A stretch of 64,000 bases of DNA from Clostridiales bacterium (GTDB lineage: Bacteria > Bacillota > Clostridia > Lachnospirales > Lachnospiraceae), in contig JAAYPT010000013.1 of the NCBI GenBank assembly GCA_012519695.1, positions 79,998 to 143,997 on the forward strand, written 5' to 3'. The notes below the pieces were generated by a model, which did no database searches, was not told the origin of the DNA, and saw only the letters and a program-made list of their open reading frames with translations. The position numbers were made by a program, and so were the translations under genes. Shown in pieces: positions 26,572 through 35,525 of this stretch. Positions within the stretch are counted from its first letter, which is position 1. Every line of letters starts with the position of its first letter.

Positions 26572-27756
26572 ATGGAAGAAAACAGAGAACCGCTTAGTGC
26601 GATAGCAATCGAGAAAAAATTGCAGCTTCTCCGAAATAAGCATTTTAGTGAAGATACGATTGCTCTTGTAAAAAGTGATTATGAATATGGACTGAAAGAG
26701 GAGGAGATCAGCCTTTATCTCAATAAGTCATACGATATTGAACAGATGAAGATTTTATCGGAATGTCTGCACAAGGATGTTTCAAAAGATGTGATTGATA
26801 TTATCAAGAATACCAAGTATTCGGTTCATCAGATGCAGGTGTCCCTTGAATTTTATGAAAAGGGTGTACCTGTTCAGACAATTAAGGAGGTTATGGACAA
26901 AGGGGAAAAACCTATTACCATGCGACGATTATATGAGGAAGTTTTGGAACAGCTGAATAAAGTCAAGAAACAGATTCCGGAAGAGTCTGAGTATGTGAAA
27001 GCACTCATTTCTCAGATGGATGAAGTGGTTGCAAAGATCAATCATCAGAATGAAAGGTATGATGCCCTGAATAAGAAGCTTTCTGAAATAGAGACTTCCA
27101 AAGATGATGAGGGAGTCAGGGAGCGTCTGGTCAAGGAGAACCAGGATAAGGATGCTCTTATCAACAGTCAGCAGAATGAACTGAATAAGGCAAGCAGTAC
27201 GATTGCAAGACTCAGGGATGATATTGAGAAAAAGGATAAGGAGATGAAGCGTATGGGAGACAGAATAGAGTCATTGGAAGATAAGATCATAAGTGTTGCC
27301 ACAGAGAATAAGAAAGAGGCAGAAAGTAAGGCAGAGCCGCAGGAAAGCCAGTCCGTACCACAGGCAGAAAAAAAGATGGTTGATACAGTTGCAGTTCCGC
27401 AGAATATGCAGGCTGTGGCAAACGGGATTCCGGTCTATTATCAGATTCCGGTAGTTGATGGTACCGGAAATGTGGTGCAGAGACTTCCGATTGAGAGAAG
27501 TGTGAGAAAGAGCAGCAACAGCGGAGTGGCAAGCCTTTTTGCAAGACTTTCTTTTAAGAAAAAGTCGAGAGCAGACATTGTAAAGCTTGTTGCATCGGGC
27601 GATCTTGTTCCGGCACAGCTTGTCCAGATTAAGAGTGCAATAGAAAAGGGACTTACGGAGACACAGCTTATAGAGCTTATTACCAATAATATTTCAGCAG
27701 AAAAGATGAAAGAGATTATTGAGATAGCGGTACTTGAAAACAGTATGGCAGATTAG
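26572..27756 (+). CDS. Coiled-coil mobilisation-region protein, unrecognised
   Basis: 394 residues. A helical N-terminal domain (about 5-130), a long coiled coil (about 135-245; NQDKDALINSQQNELNKASS), a Gln/Pro/Glu-rich linker, then a small C-terminal helical unit (about 325-390) that reads like repeated short helices (ADIVKLVASGDLVPAQLVQI). Good ribosome site TTAGGAGGCATAT. It lies between relaxase and coupling-protein genes, so a relaxosome-to-channel adaptor is a fair guess, not shown. Confidence 0.65.
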   Translation: MEENREPLSAIAIEKKLQLLRNKHFSEDTIALVKSDYEYGLKEEEISLYLNKSYDIEQMKILSECLHKDVSKDVIDIIKNTKYSVHQMQVSLEFYEKGVPVQTIKEVMDKGEKPITMRRLYEEVLEQLNKVKKQIPEESEYVKALISQMDEVVAKINHQNERYDALNKKLSEIETSKDDEGVRERLVKENQDKDALINSQQNELNKASSTIARLRDDIEKKDKEMKRMGDRIESLEDKIISVATENKKEAESKAEPQESQSVPQAEKKMVDTVAVPQNMQAVANGIPVYYQIPVVDGTGNVVQRLPIERSVRKSSNSGVASLFARLSFKKKSRADIVKLVASGDLVPAQLVQIKSAIEKGLTETQLIELITNNISAEKMKEIIEIAVLENSMAD

Positions 27757-27765
27757 GAGGTACTT

Positions 27766-28170
27766 ATGAATTTAGCAGTAGTAAATGAAGCAGTAACAGA
27801 GATGAATGGTGTGGAGCATCAGTTTACAGAGGAAGAGAAAAACTTTGTTGTCCAGTTCGCATTCAGAAGCGGCAGCAAGGAAGATACGATTTCTCTTATT
27901 GAAGCATTGGCACATTCGGCGGATAAGGCTGAGTCGGACGAGATTATGGTCACATACAGGGCTAAATATGATATGAAGCCTGCATGGGTGGAACAGGTGG
28001 AAAACCTGCTTGTGGCACTTGAAATGTACCGTATCGAGGAGGAAAAAGCAATTAATCATCTGGCAGATATTTTGAATGCTTATGGTATTGATGTATCAGC
28101 CGAGGAAATCCGTACTACAGAGACAGAAACACTTAAAACAACAGTCAGAGAGAAAGCGGAGGTGCGATAA
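27766..28170 (+). CDS. Unrecognised small transfer-region protein
   Basis: 134 residues, acidic, mostly helical (HQFTEEEKNFVVQFAFRSGS; LLVALEMYRIEEEKAINHLA). No membrane segment. It begins 9 bases after the coiled-coil gene and its TAA overlaps the next ATG (TAATG), so it is translationally coupled to the PcfB-like gene. Confidence 0.65.
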   Translation: MNLAVVNEAVTEMNGVEHQFTEEEKNFVVQFAFRSGSKEDTISLIEALAHSADKAESDEIMVTYRAKYDMKPAWVEQVENLLVALEMYRIEEEKAINHLADILNAYGIDVSAEEIRTTETETLKTTVREKAEVR

Positions 28171-29288
28171 TGGCAGAAGAGATTCAGGAAGCGGTGCAGA
28201 TCATCCGTGTTGCTTATGATGGCATTGAGATTGCCATGAAGGTAGGAAGTGGAGGAATAGCTGCCATGCAGAAGGCAATAGATTTCTTAAAAGGGATGCT
28301 TGATTATGAGAAGTCACTTGGCAAGACATCCATGAGAAAGCTGCTCTTAAAGGGCGGTGATTTACAGGTGTTACAGTTTAATACCGAAGATATGAAAAAG
28401 GTTGAAAAGATGGCAAAGAAGTATGGAATACTCTATTCAGTACTTCCGGACTGCAACAGGAAAGACGGACTGAGTGAGGTAATCTTTCATACAGAGGCAG
28501 TTCCACGTGTGAATATGATGATACAGAAGCTCAAGTTTGGCAAGATTGCCACATTTGACGATTATCTGAAGAATGGAGATGAAAAATCACTTGGCAAGCT
28601 GATGGATTTTTTGAAGAAACAGCAGGGAAACGAGAAAAGCCACACGATAGAAGGGGATAGGGTTAATTCCGCTATTGACGGACTGATTGAAAAGGTAGGA
28701 ATGTTTGCAATGGAAAAGAAAGCTATCAGTGTGGATCAGGTCAAGGAGAATTTCAGTATCAATGGTGAGCAGGCTGAAAGTGTTATCAGACAGCTTGAGA
28801 CAATCGGTGTGCTTGGCAGCAAGAATGAAGATGGCACCCATACAGTAATGATGGACAAGGATGCATTTATTAATCGTGTCAGAGGTTATCAGGACCTTGC
28901 TGAGAGAATGAGGGCGGTTGCGGCATCAAAGAATGCGAACCTGTCAGATGTGACTATCAGCAAGAAGCTGATTATAGAAGAGAATGACCATGCTGTTAAG
29001 ACCAGAGTTCCCGGCACATGGGGAGAAGAGGCAAAATATGTATGGCTCCGTAAGGAAAACATCATGGAGATTCATGGTGGAAAGACAATGCTTACCTTCC
29101 TTGATTCAACCAAGGATTATAAGCTCTACGATGAGCAGAATCGTGTGGTGACAACCCAGAAAGGAACCGAGCTTTATACTCACTATGATAAGGTGGAATC
29201 ATCTGTCAGGGAGCGTTACGAGAAAGTGCAGAAGCAGCAGAAAAAGACAGCGCAGAAGAAAACTGTTACCACAAAGAAAGCGAGGTAG
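28170..29288 (+). CDS. PcfB/DUF3801-like protein with C-terminal extension
   Basis: 372 residues. The first ~150 match the PcfB (DUF3801) pattern (IEIAMKVGSGGIAAMQKAID, later KMAKKYGILYSVLPD and PRVNMMIQKLKFGKI). PcfB of Enterococcus pCF10 helps the coupling protein recruit the relaxosome. The remaining ~220 residues include a winged-helix-like segment (about 180-225) and a basic Lys/Gln tail. This is longer than stand-alone PcfB proteins. It is followed after 6 bases by the VirD4-type gene, its expected partner. Confidence 0.8.
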   Translation: MAEEIQEAVQIIRVAYDGIEIAMKVGSGGIAAMQKAIDFLKGMLDYEKSLGKTSMRKLLLKGGDLQVLQFNTEDMKKVEKMAKKYGILYSVLPDCNRKDGLSEVIFHTEAVPRVNMMIQKLKFGKIATFDDYLKNGDEKSLGKLMDFLKKQQGNEKSHTIEGDRVNSAIDGLIEKVGMFAMEKKAISVDQVKENFSINGEQAESVIRQLETIGVLGSKNEDGTHTVMMDKDAFINRVRGYQDLAERMRAVAASKNANLSDVTISKKLIIEENDHAVKTRVPGTWGEEAKYVWLRKENIMEIHGGKTMLTFLDSTKDYKLYDEQNRVVTTQKGTELYTHYDKVESSVRERYEKVQKQQKKTAQKKTVTTKKAR

Positions 29289-29294
29289 CAGCCT

Positions 29295-31490
29295 ATGCAG
29301 ACAACAAAGAAAAAGCCGTCACTGATATTCATTCTTGTGGGTGCAGTGTTAGCAGGGTATCTTGGTTATCTGATAAATGGTGCGTGGACGGAAGGGATTG
29401 CCTTTAATGAATTTATGGACAGATTCAATGAAGTATGTGCTGTTCCTTTTGCCAATTATTACAATTCTAATACAGTAAAAGCAGTAGCCATTGCATTAGG
29501 TATCTATGCGATGGCTATTGTCATGTATTACACCAGTCAGAGAAACTATATGCCCGGTAAGGAATTTGGTACGGCAAGATTTGAAAATCCAAAGCAGGTC
29601 AACAAGATACTTGCAGATAAGGATGATAATTTCAACCGGATACTCAGCCAGAATGTGAAGATGTCGCTTGATTTCAGAAGGCTCAAGCTCAATGGAAATA
29701 TACTTATCTGTGGTGGTTCCGGAGCAGGAAAGACATTTTATGAAGTAAAGCCGAATCTGATGCAGATGCCGCATAACTGTTCCTTTATCTGTACCGATCC
29801 AAAGGGAGAAATCCTTAGAAGCTGCGGGCAGATGTTAAAAAATAACGGATATAACCTGAAAGTCATTAATCTGTTAGAGATGGATAAATCAGACTGTTAC
29901 AATCCATTTTCTTATATCAGAGAGGAAACAGATGTGGTCAAGCTGATTACAAACCTTATCAGCAATACGACACCAAAGGGAGCGACACCAAGTGATCCGT
30001 TCTGGGAAAAAGCGGAAGGATTGTTCTTGCAGGCTATCTTTTATTATGTGTGGCTGGAGGTACAGCCGGCAAAGAGAAACTTCGAGACAGTACTGAAACT
30101 TCTTGGAGAGGCAGAGGTTACAGAGCAGGGAAAGGCATCAAAGCTGGATGTGCGTATGAAGTTTTTAGAGGAAAGTTCTCCGCTTGGAGCTAATCATCCG
30201 GCAGTAAAGCAGTACAACAAATGTATGAGAGGTGCTGGAGATACCGTCCGTTCCATTATCATCAGTGCCAACTCAAGACTTGCATTTCTTGAGAATAAGC
30301 AGGTTTTACGATTGCTCTCAAAAGATGAGCTTAACCTGTCAGATATCGGAATTGGAGTAAACGGAGATGGTGAGACAAAGACAGCACTCTTTTGTGTAAT
30401 TCCCGATAGCGATAAATCCTATAACTTCATTATCGGTATGCTCTACACACAGATATTTCAGGAATTGTACTATCAGGCGGACTTTAACTGTGGAGGAAGA
30501 CTGCCAATCCATGTGACATTTATGTTAGATGAATTTGCGAATGTCGCATTGCCAGATGACTTCTGCTCACTGTTATCGACAATGCGAAGCCGTGAGATTT
30601 CAAGTATTATCATTATTCAGAACTTTGCCCAGCTAAAGGCACTATTCAAAGATACTTGGGAGACAATTCCCGGCAACTGCGATACTTTCATCTATCTTGG
30701 TGGAAATGAGCAGAGTACACACAAATACGTGTCGGAGCTGCTTGGAAAAGGTACGATCGATAAGAAGTCAAGCGGAGAGACAAAGGGCAGACAGGGAAGC
30801 TCTTCAAGGAATTATGATGTGTTAGGAAGGGAACTGTTTACACCCGATGAGGTCAGAAAGCTGGATAATAAGAAGTGTATTATTTTTATCCGTGGTTTTG
30901 ATCCTATCATGGATAATAAGTTTATACCATTCAATCATCCGATGTTTAACCAGACAGCAGATGGCAAGGGAGAGCCTTATGTTCATCAGATAAGAGGAGC
31001 AGATAATCTTATCGGTCCGCCATTTGAGATTCTTTCAGACAAGGCAGTTAAGTATTATGAAAAACTGAAGGATAAGGGCGAGAATGTGTATATTGATTCT
31101 CTTACCTATGAGCAGTTTATGATGCTTGGTGATGCGGAATTAAGCAGAAGATTCTCCATGCAGGATGAAGCAGAGCAGAAAGCAAAGATTGACAGGGAAC
31201 AGGCAAATGAGCTTGAGTATGTCGATGAGTCGCAGAAGTCTGATACTACAGAAAGTGCCAACTCTTCTAATGGAAGTGCTGGTGCTAAGCCTGTAAGGAA
31301 TCCAGAGAGGGAAAAGCCTAAGTGGGAGGATACTATCACAAACCGAATGCTGCACTGGTCGTATACACCGGAGCAGAAAGAGGAAGTGAAGAAAGCTCTT
31401 GCTGCAGGTGTTCCAAAGTCAACGATTCTGACGTATTTCTATCCGGAGGTTACTGTGGAGAAGATGAGTTCATATCGAAAGAAGCAGTAA
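29295..31490 (+). CDS. VirD4/TraG-type conjugation coupling protein
   Basis: ATPase linking relaxosome and channel, 731 residues. Two N-terminal membrane helices (about 9-28 and 55-76), EFGTARFENPKQ, Walker A ICGGSGAGKTFYEVKPNL (about 137-154), Walker B MLDEFANVALPDDF (about 410-423) and the TraG-type IIIIQNFAQLKALF. A C-terminal charged linker is followed by a short helical tail. Normal length and all motifs intact. Confidence 0.93.
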   Translation: MQTTKKKPSLIFILVGAVLAGYLGYLINGAWTEGIAFNEFMDRFNEVCAVPFANYYNSNTVKAVAIALGIYAMAIVMYYTSQRNYMPGKEFGTARFENPKQVNKILADKDDNFNRILSQNVKMSLDFRRLKLNGNILICGGSGAGKTFYEVKPNLMQMPHNCSFICTDPKGEILRSCGQMLKNNGYNLKVINLLEMDKSDCYNPFSYIREETDVVKLITNLISNTTPKGATPSDPFWEKAEGLFLQAIFYYVWLEVQPAKRNFETVLKLLGEAEVTEQGKASKLDVRMKFLEESSPLGANHPAVKQYNKCMRGAGDTVRSIIISANSRLAFLENKQVLRLLSKDELNLSDIGIGVNGDGETKTALFCVIPDSDKSYNFIIGMLYTQIFQELYYQADFNCGGRLPIHVTFMLDEFANVALPDDFCSLLSTMRSREISSIIIIQNFAQLKALFKDTWETIPGNCDTFIYLGGNEQSTHKYVSELLGKGTIDKKSSGETKGRQGSSSRNYDVLGRELFTPDEVRKLDNKKCIIFIRGFDPIMDNKFIPFNHPMFNQTADGKGEPYVHQIRGADNLIGPPFEILSDKAVKYYEKLKDKGENVYIDSLTYEQFMMLGDAELSRRFSMQDEAEQKAKIDREQANELEYVDESQKSDTTESANSSNGSAGAKPVRNPEREKPKWEDTITNRMLHWSYTPEQKEEVKKALAAGVPKSTILTYFYPEVTVEKMSSYRKKQ

Positions 31491-31499
31491 ATGTTATCG

Positions 31500-31579
31500 C
31501 ATAGGCACAGAAACCGTGGTATAATGTGCCTATGTGAGAAAAATTATTATTTAGAACTTATTTGCTTATATGATAAGCA
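31500..31579 (+). promoter_or_regulatory. Promoter region with two palindromes before the cargo genes
   Basis: CATAGGCA (31500-31507) and TGCCTATG (31527-31534) form an 8-base inverted repeat bracketing a TATAAT at 31520-31525. A second perfect palindrome, TGCTTAT-ATG-ATAAGCA, lies at 31563-31579. A -35 is not clear. It suggests the flavin reductase gene has its own repressor-controlled promoter inside the transfer region. Confidence 0.5.
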
Positions 31580-31597
31580 GAATGGAGGCTTTGCGAG

Positions 31598-32122
31598 ATG
31601 AAAGTAATCATTATAAATGGAAGTGCAAGAAAAGGAAACACTCTTACAGCGATTGAGGCTTTTGTAAAAGGAGCATCTGAAAAAAACGAAATTGAAATCA
31701 TTGAACCTGACAAACTTAATATTGCACCATGCAAGGGCTGTGGTGCCTGTCAATGTTCTAAGGGATGTGTAGATAAGGATGATACAAATCCTACAATTGA
31801 TAAAATTGCTGCCGCAGATATGATCCTTTTTGCAACACCGGTTTATTGGTGGGGAATGTCAGCACAATTGAAACTTATTATTGATAAGTGTTATTGCCGG
31901 GGAATGCAGTTAAAAAATAAAAAAGTTGGCACGATTGTTGTAGGCGGTTCTCCAGTTGACAGTATCCAGTATGAGTTGATTGATAAGCAGTTTGACTGTA
32001 TGGCAAAATATCTTTCATGGGATTTGCTTTTCCAGAAGTCATATTATGCAACAGCAAAGGATGAGCTTTCTAAAAATCAGGATGCTATGAAAGAGCTTGA
32101 GGATATTGGAAAAGATTTATAA
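31598..32122 (+). CDS. NADPH-dependent FMN reductase / flavodoxin-family oxidoreductase
   Basis: 174 residues, intact. N-terminal NGSARKGNTLTAIEAF is the FMN phosphate loop. APCKGCGACQCSKGC is the Cys-rich loop of iron-sulfur flavoprotein-like members. FATPVYWWGMSAQLKLIIDK follows, as in the NADPH:FMN reductase fold. Substrate unknown. It sits as cargo between the coupling protein and pilin-like genes and has its own palindromic promoter region. Confidence 0.85.
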   Translation: MKVIIINGSARKGNTLTAIEAFVKGASEKNEIEIIEPDKLNIAPCKGCGACQCSKGCVDKDDTNPTIDKIAAADMILFATPVYWWGMSAQLKLIIDKCYCRGMQLKNKKVGTIVVGGSPVDSIQYELIDKQFDCMAKYLSWDLLFQKSYYATAKDELSKNQDAMKELEDIGKDL

Positions 32123-32162
32123 AGCTTGTGATGAAAATCAGGAATTGAAGGAGAATTATTTT

Positions 32163-32972
32163 TTGAAAATCAATAAAAATGTATTAAAAAAAGATCTCAA
32201 AGAGATTAATGCAATCGAAAAATTATTCCAGTATTTTATATCAGAACAAGTTGATGTCGAAAATGGAAAAAGTGCAAAGTTATTATATGAAGAATTAGGG
32301 TGGAACCAAAATGTAAGTTATGATGTAATTAATTCATTTTGGATAACTTTTTCATATGCAATGAGATTAAAATATCCGGGCAAATATCGTATAGCAAAAG
32401 CAGGGAATGTAAAAATTTATAAACATCATAATACTGATTGGGGATATGATTCGTTTCCAGAAAAATACTTCAAAGAAAACTCAGAGGAAAGAGGTCAAGT
32501 AAATGATTTATGTAAAGAATATCCAGATATTTTAAAATTGGCAGATATGTGTCATACTGTAGCGAATTTTATGCCTTGTCCAGAAAGGTTTAATTCTGTA
32601 AAAGGACTATTAGGTGATGTAAGAGATTACTTACCGTTGATGATTGATAAGATACAACTATGTGTTGATGCTGGAAAAGACCTAGAGTATTATCACTTAG
32701 GTAGTTTACAAAAAGTAGACAATAAAATCGTTAAAGATTGGCATAGCTTTTTTATTAAAAACCAAGAAAAATATTGTTTGAGTATGTATTACCAAGTCAA
32801 AAAAAACAGAATTAGTGGAATTACGTTTTTTAAAGGTCAATCTTTATCTTATCCATGTCCACTAGAAAAAGAAGAGGTAGAAGAATGCTTGAAAACCATG
32901 TTGGACAAAATAAACAAAAGAGCAGATCTAATACTTAATAGGTATAATGAAGAACATAAATCAAATAGTTAA
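32163..32972 (+). CDS. AT-rich unrecognised cargo protein (DUF6994-like?)
   Basis: About 270 residues from a TTG at 32163, chosen because GAAGGAG lies 9 bases upstream; the frame is open back to a TTG at 32097 inside the previous gene. Composition is clearly more AT-rich than the transfer genes on both sides. Recognisable stretches are MCHTVANFMPCPERFNSVKG and LPLMIDKIQLCVDAG, which remind me of the DUF6994 family; this is a weak call. No signal peptide or membrane helix. It may lack its original N-terminus. Confidence 0.5.
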   Translation: MKINKNVLKKDLKEINAIEKLFQYFISEQVDVENGKSAKLLYEELGWNQNVSYDVINSFWITFSYAMRLKYPGKYRIAKAGNVKIYKHHNTDWGYDSFPEKYFKENSEERGQVNDLCKEYPDILKLADMCHTVANFMPCPERFNSVKGLLGDVRDYLPLMIDKIQLCVDAGKDLEYYHLGSLQKVDNKIVKDWHSFFIKNQEKYCLSMYYQVKKNRISGITFFKGQSLSYPCPLEKEEVEECLKTMLDKINKRADLILNRYNEEHKSNS

Positions 32973-33018
32973 ATTTCTGTTTGTCTGACTCACAACAATT
33001 TAATATCAAACTAATACA

Positions 33019-33054
33019 AGCACTTTAGCCAATAAAGGTTAAGGTGCTTTTTTT
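33019..33054 (+). terminator. Terminator after the cargo pair
   Basis: AGCACTTTA pairs with TAAGGTGCT (one G-U) around GCCAATAAAGGT, followed by seven T. Confidence 0.85.
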
Positions 33055-33061
33055 GCGCCTT

Positions 33062-33188
33062 GAAAGGAGGTGGTTACAGCTAAACACATCGGGAAAAGCC
33101 CGATTTAATCATTACAACAGGCATTGCCTGATCATATAGAGTAACTTTTAACAGCCAGTTAGGGATTATCCCTGCTGGCTTATTTTTT
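33062..33188 (+). promoter_or_regulatory. Hairpin cluster upstream of the pilin-like gene
   Basis: Three further hairpins follow the terminator: ATCGGG-AAAAG-CCCGAT (33088-33104), CAGGC-ATT-GCCTG (about 33119-33131) and a terminator-like AGCCAG..GGGA-TTA-TCCC..CTGGCT (33153-33180) with a T-rich tail. A strong ribosome site (GAAAGGAGGTGG, near 33062) precedes only a stop codon. This looks like an attenuator controlling entry into the mating-channel genes. Confidence 0.5.
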
Positions 33189-33210
33189 TATCAAAAAGGA
33201 GACAAACAAC

Positions 33211-33588
33211 ATGAGAAAAGAACAGATTATTACGACAAACAACAATCAGATGGAGGAGAAAGGCATGAAGAGCAGATTCATTCACTTTAAAAAGAGATTC
33301 GTTCCGGCATTATCCGGAGCACTTATGGGAGTAATGCTTATGAGCACTACTTGTTTTGCAGCAGGTACAGGTACTTCCGCAGTAACACAGCCGCTTGAGA
33401 ACTTAAAGACACTTATCATTGCAGTCATTGGTGCTGTTGGTGTCATCATTCTTGCAAAGAATGTCATGGAGTTCGCACAAGCCTATCAGCAGCAGGATTC
33501 ATCTACTATGAACTCTGCACTGAAAGGAATTGTAGCAGGTGTCATGATGGCTGGTATTTCAACAGTACTGACATTCTTAGGCTTCTAA
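33211..33588 (+). CDS. Maff2-family pilin-like (TrbC/VirB2-type) membrane protein
   Basis: 125 residues: a basic N-terminus, a signal-type helix ending CFAAGTGT (about residue 47), then two hydrophobic helices (about 66-83 and 104-122) around a short polar loop (EFAQAYQQQDSS). That is the VirB2-like pilin layout, and the family (Maff2) is standard at this place in Firmicutes elements. ATG 33211 has AAAGGAG upstream; an internal ATG at 33265 also has GGAGGAG and would give 107 residues. Confidence 0.8.
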   Translation: MRKEQIITTNNNQMEEKGMKSRFIHFKKRFVPALSGALMGVMLMSTTCFAAGTGTSAVTQPLENLKTLIIAVIGAVGVIILAKNVMEFAQAYQQQDSSTMNSALKGIVAGVMMAGISTVLTFLGF

Positions 33589-33592
33589 GATT

Positions 33593-33614
33593 GGGGAAAA
33601 AGAGTTCCCCTTTT
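33593..33614 (+). terminator. Short hairpin after the pilin-like gene
   Basis: GGGGAA pairs with TTCCCC and is followed by TTTT. Probably a weak, message-stabilising terminator that sets a high pilin level. Confidence 0.6.
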
Positions 33615-33642
33615 AGTAAAAGGAAAGAGGTGAATAACAAGT

Positions 33643-34485
33643 ATGGATATTTTTAAGCTTGGAGACAAGATCCTTGCACTTCTTGAGGCGGTGTTTGGGT
33701 TTTGGAACAATCAGATATCCCTGGTCTTTGCAATGCTTGGACAGTCACCGGTCAGTTTCAAGGGCGGAGGTCCTTGGGCAGTTATTGAGGGTATTGAGCC
33801 GGTCTTTGTAGCGGTCGGTTCATCCCTCGTTGTGCTGTTCTTTGTTATCGGTTTCTGCTCGGAAAGCATAGATGTAAAAGATGAGATGAGGTTTGAGTCT
33901 ATATTTCGTATGCTTATCCGACTGGGACTTGCAGAATGGTTTGTTGCAAATAATGTCACGATTATGAAAGCATTTTTTACTTCCATAGGAAATCTGGTGG
34001 GACTTATATCTGCCGGGACAACGACGCAGCTAGCCATTGACAGTACACAGGCAGATATCATTAAGGGACTTGGATTTGGTGAAAGTTTAGTAATGCTGAT
34101 ACTTACAGCTTTGCTTGCAATCATCATTATTATCTGTGGATTCTTTATTATCTACACAGTGTATTTCAGGTTCTTAAAGATACTGATCATTGTGCCGCTC
34201 GGTGCGATTGCCTGTTCCACGATGGCAGGAAACAGAATGGTCAGCCATACAATGGCTACCTACTGCAAATATTTCCTGTCATGTGTGTTTGAGGCAGTAA
34301 CGATGGCACTTGCGATTGTGGTATGTAATGCATTTATCAATGCAGGACTTCCGGCATTTACAGGAAGTTATGCTGACTGGGCACAGACACTTATATATCT
34401 GTGTGAAATGACATTTACGATAGCAATGACTGTCGGAAGTGTGAAGGGTGCACAGACACTTACAAGCAAGGCATTTGGATTATAG
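33643..34485 (+). CDS. TrbL/VirB6-like channel protein
   Basis: 280 residues with about six hydrophobic helices (about 50-70, 85-105, 145-172, 180-200, 215-235, 250-268). Polytopic inner-channel protein of the VirB6/TrbL kind; sequence features such as GPWAVIEGIEPVFVAVGSSL are typical of Firmicutes TrbL. RBS AAAGAGGTGAATAACAAGT. Confidence 0.85.
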   Translation: MDIFKLGDKILALLEAVFGFWNNQISLVFAMLGQSPVSFKGGGPWAVIEGIEPVFVAVGSSLVVLFFVIGFCSESIDVKDEMRFESIFRMLIRLGLAEWFVANNVTIMKAFFTSIGNLVGLISAGTTTQLAIDSTQADIIKGLGFGESLVMLILTALLAIIIIICGFFIIYTVYFRFLKILIIVPLGAIACSTMAGNRMVSHTMATYCKYFLSCVFEAVTMALAIVVCNAFINAGLPAFTGSYADWAQTLIYLCEMTFTIAMTVGSVKGAQTLTSKAFGL

Positions 34486-34497
34486 AAGGAGGCAGAA

Positions 34498-34908
34498 ATG
34501 GATAATGAAAAGAAACAGGTTACTTATAATTCAAGCATAACCGGAGAAACGCAGGTGACATTTGATATCCAGCAGTATATGAATAACAGTGCAATGTTTA
34601 TTGGTCTTATGTGTAATGAAGATGGATATGAGGAGCCTTTTGGGGATGTGACTGTGAATTTGTCGGTTGCAGCACCAAATTACTGCGGATATCTGAATGT
34701 GAATGACATGCCGGATATTGAAAAGTTTATTACAGACAATGACATTGGAGAGTTTACAGGATTCACGCAAAGGAGTGGTTTCTGCGAATATCCGCTTTAT
34801 CTGTTCAATGTAGATAAGCTTAGAGAACTGTGTCCGGATGGAATGGATAAGTATGAGGCGAATATTGGAATGACAAGAAAGCCGGAGACAAAGGATTTAT
34901 CAAGATAG
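34498..34908 (+). CDS. DUF4313 family protein
   Basis: 136 residues, acidic and soluble. The arrangement VTVNLSVAAPNYCGYLNVND with a preceding Asn-Glu-Asp-Gly turn fits DUF4313, which in these elements lies between trbL- and prgI-type genes as here. Biochemical role unknown. 12 bases separate it from trbL and 12 from the next gene. Confidence 0.7.
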   Translation: MDNEKKQVTYNSSITGETQVTFDIQQYMNNSAMFIGLMCNEDGYEEPFGDVTVNLSVAAPNYCGYLNVNDMPDIEKFITDNDIGEFTGFTQRSGFCEYPLYLFNVDKLRELCPDGMDKYEANIGMTRKPETKDLSR

Positions 34909-34920
34909 GAGGCAGGGACA

Positions 34921-35433
34921 ATGGTGATCGAAGTAAACAAGGATATTGACCGCTATCAGGAATCGGTTGCGATGGGACTTACTGCAAGGCAGCTTATATT
35001 TTCCATTGCAAGCGTAGTAGTCGGTGGCGGTATCGTCCTTCTTCTTTACAAGTATATCGGTCTTACGGGTTCTGCTTATGTGGCAATTCCCTGTGTGGCA
35101 CCGATTGCACTTGGCGGATTCTATTCCTTTAACGGGATGAATTTCTACGAGTATATGGGAAAGAAGCTGCATTTTATGTTTGGGAACAGGACACTTACCT
35201 ATGTATCAACAGAGGGAGAGCCTGCAATAAAGCAGTTAGAAGCAGAACAGAATGAACAGGTAAAGAAGAAAGGCAGAAAGGCTGAACCGGAGACTGTAAC
35301 AGCTGATTCGGCTGTAAAGAAGCAGGAGGAGTTTGAAGCAATGAAGAAAAAGACGAGAAACATGCTGCTTGGACTTGTCGCAGTCATTGTTGCGATAGCA
35401 GCTGGTATTGCAGCATATAAGGCAATGCATTAG
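34921..35433 (+). CDS. PrgI/VirB3-like membrane protein
   Basis: 170 residues. An N-terminal soluble stretch (IEVNKDIDRYQESVAMGLTA) leads into two adjacent membrane helices (about 22-42 and 48-68) as in PrgI. A basic Lys/Gln/Glu region and a C-terminal hydrophobic helix (about 146-165) are extra. PrgI/VirB3 docks the VirB4 ATPase, and the VirB4-type gene is next. Confidence 0.85.
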   Translation: MVIEVNKDIDRYQESVAMGLTARQLIFSIASVVVGGGIVLLLYKYIGLTGSAYVAIPCVAPIALGGFYSFNGMNFYEYMGKKLHFMFGNRTLTYVSTEGEPAIKQLEAEQNEQVKKKGRKAEPETVTADSAVKKQEEFEAMKKKTRNMLLGLVAVIVAIAAGIAAYKAMH

Positions 35434-35448
35434 AAACGAATAGTATCT

Positions 35449-35500
35449 GACCGCAAGGTCGGGAACATAGCCCGCAGGGTGAAGTTCCCGGCGGGCTTTC
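35449..35500 (+). other. Interlocked hairpins (pseudoknot-type) before the virB4-like gene
   Basis: GACC-GCAA-GGTC (35449-35460) is a GNRA-capped hairpin. Then GGGAAC (35461-35466) can pair with GTTCCC (35484-35489), and GCCCGC (35470-35475) with GCGGGC (35491-35496). The two stems are interleaved, so they form either a pseudoknot or alternative hairpins. The virB4-like start codon is 26 bases downstream. Confidence 0.65.
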
Positions 35501-35525
35501 ATTATAAGAAAGCGAGGTTAGAGAC

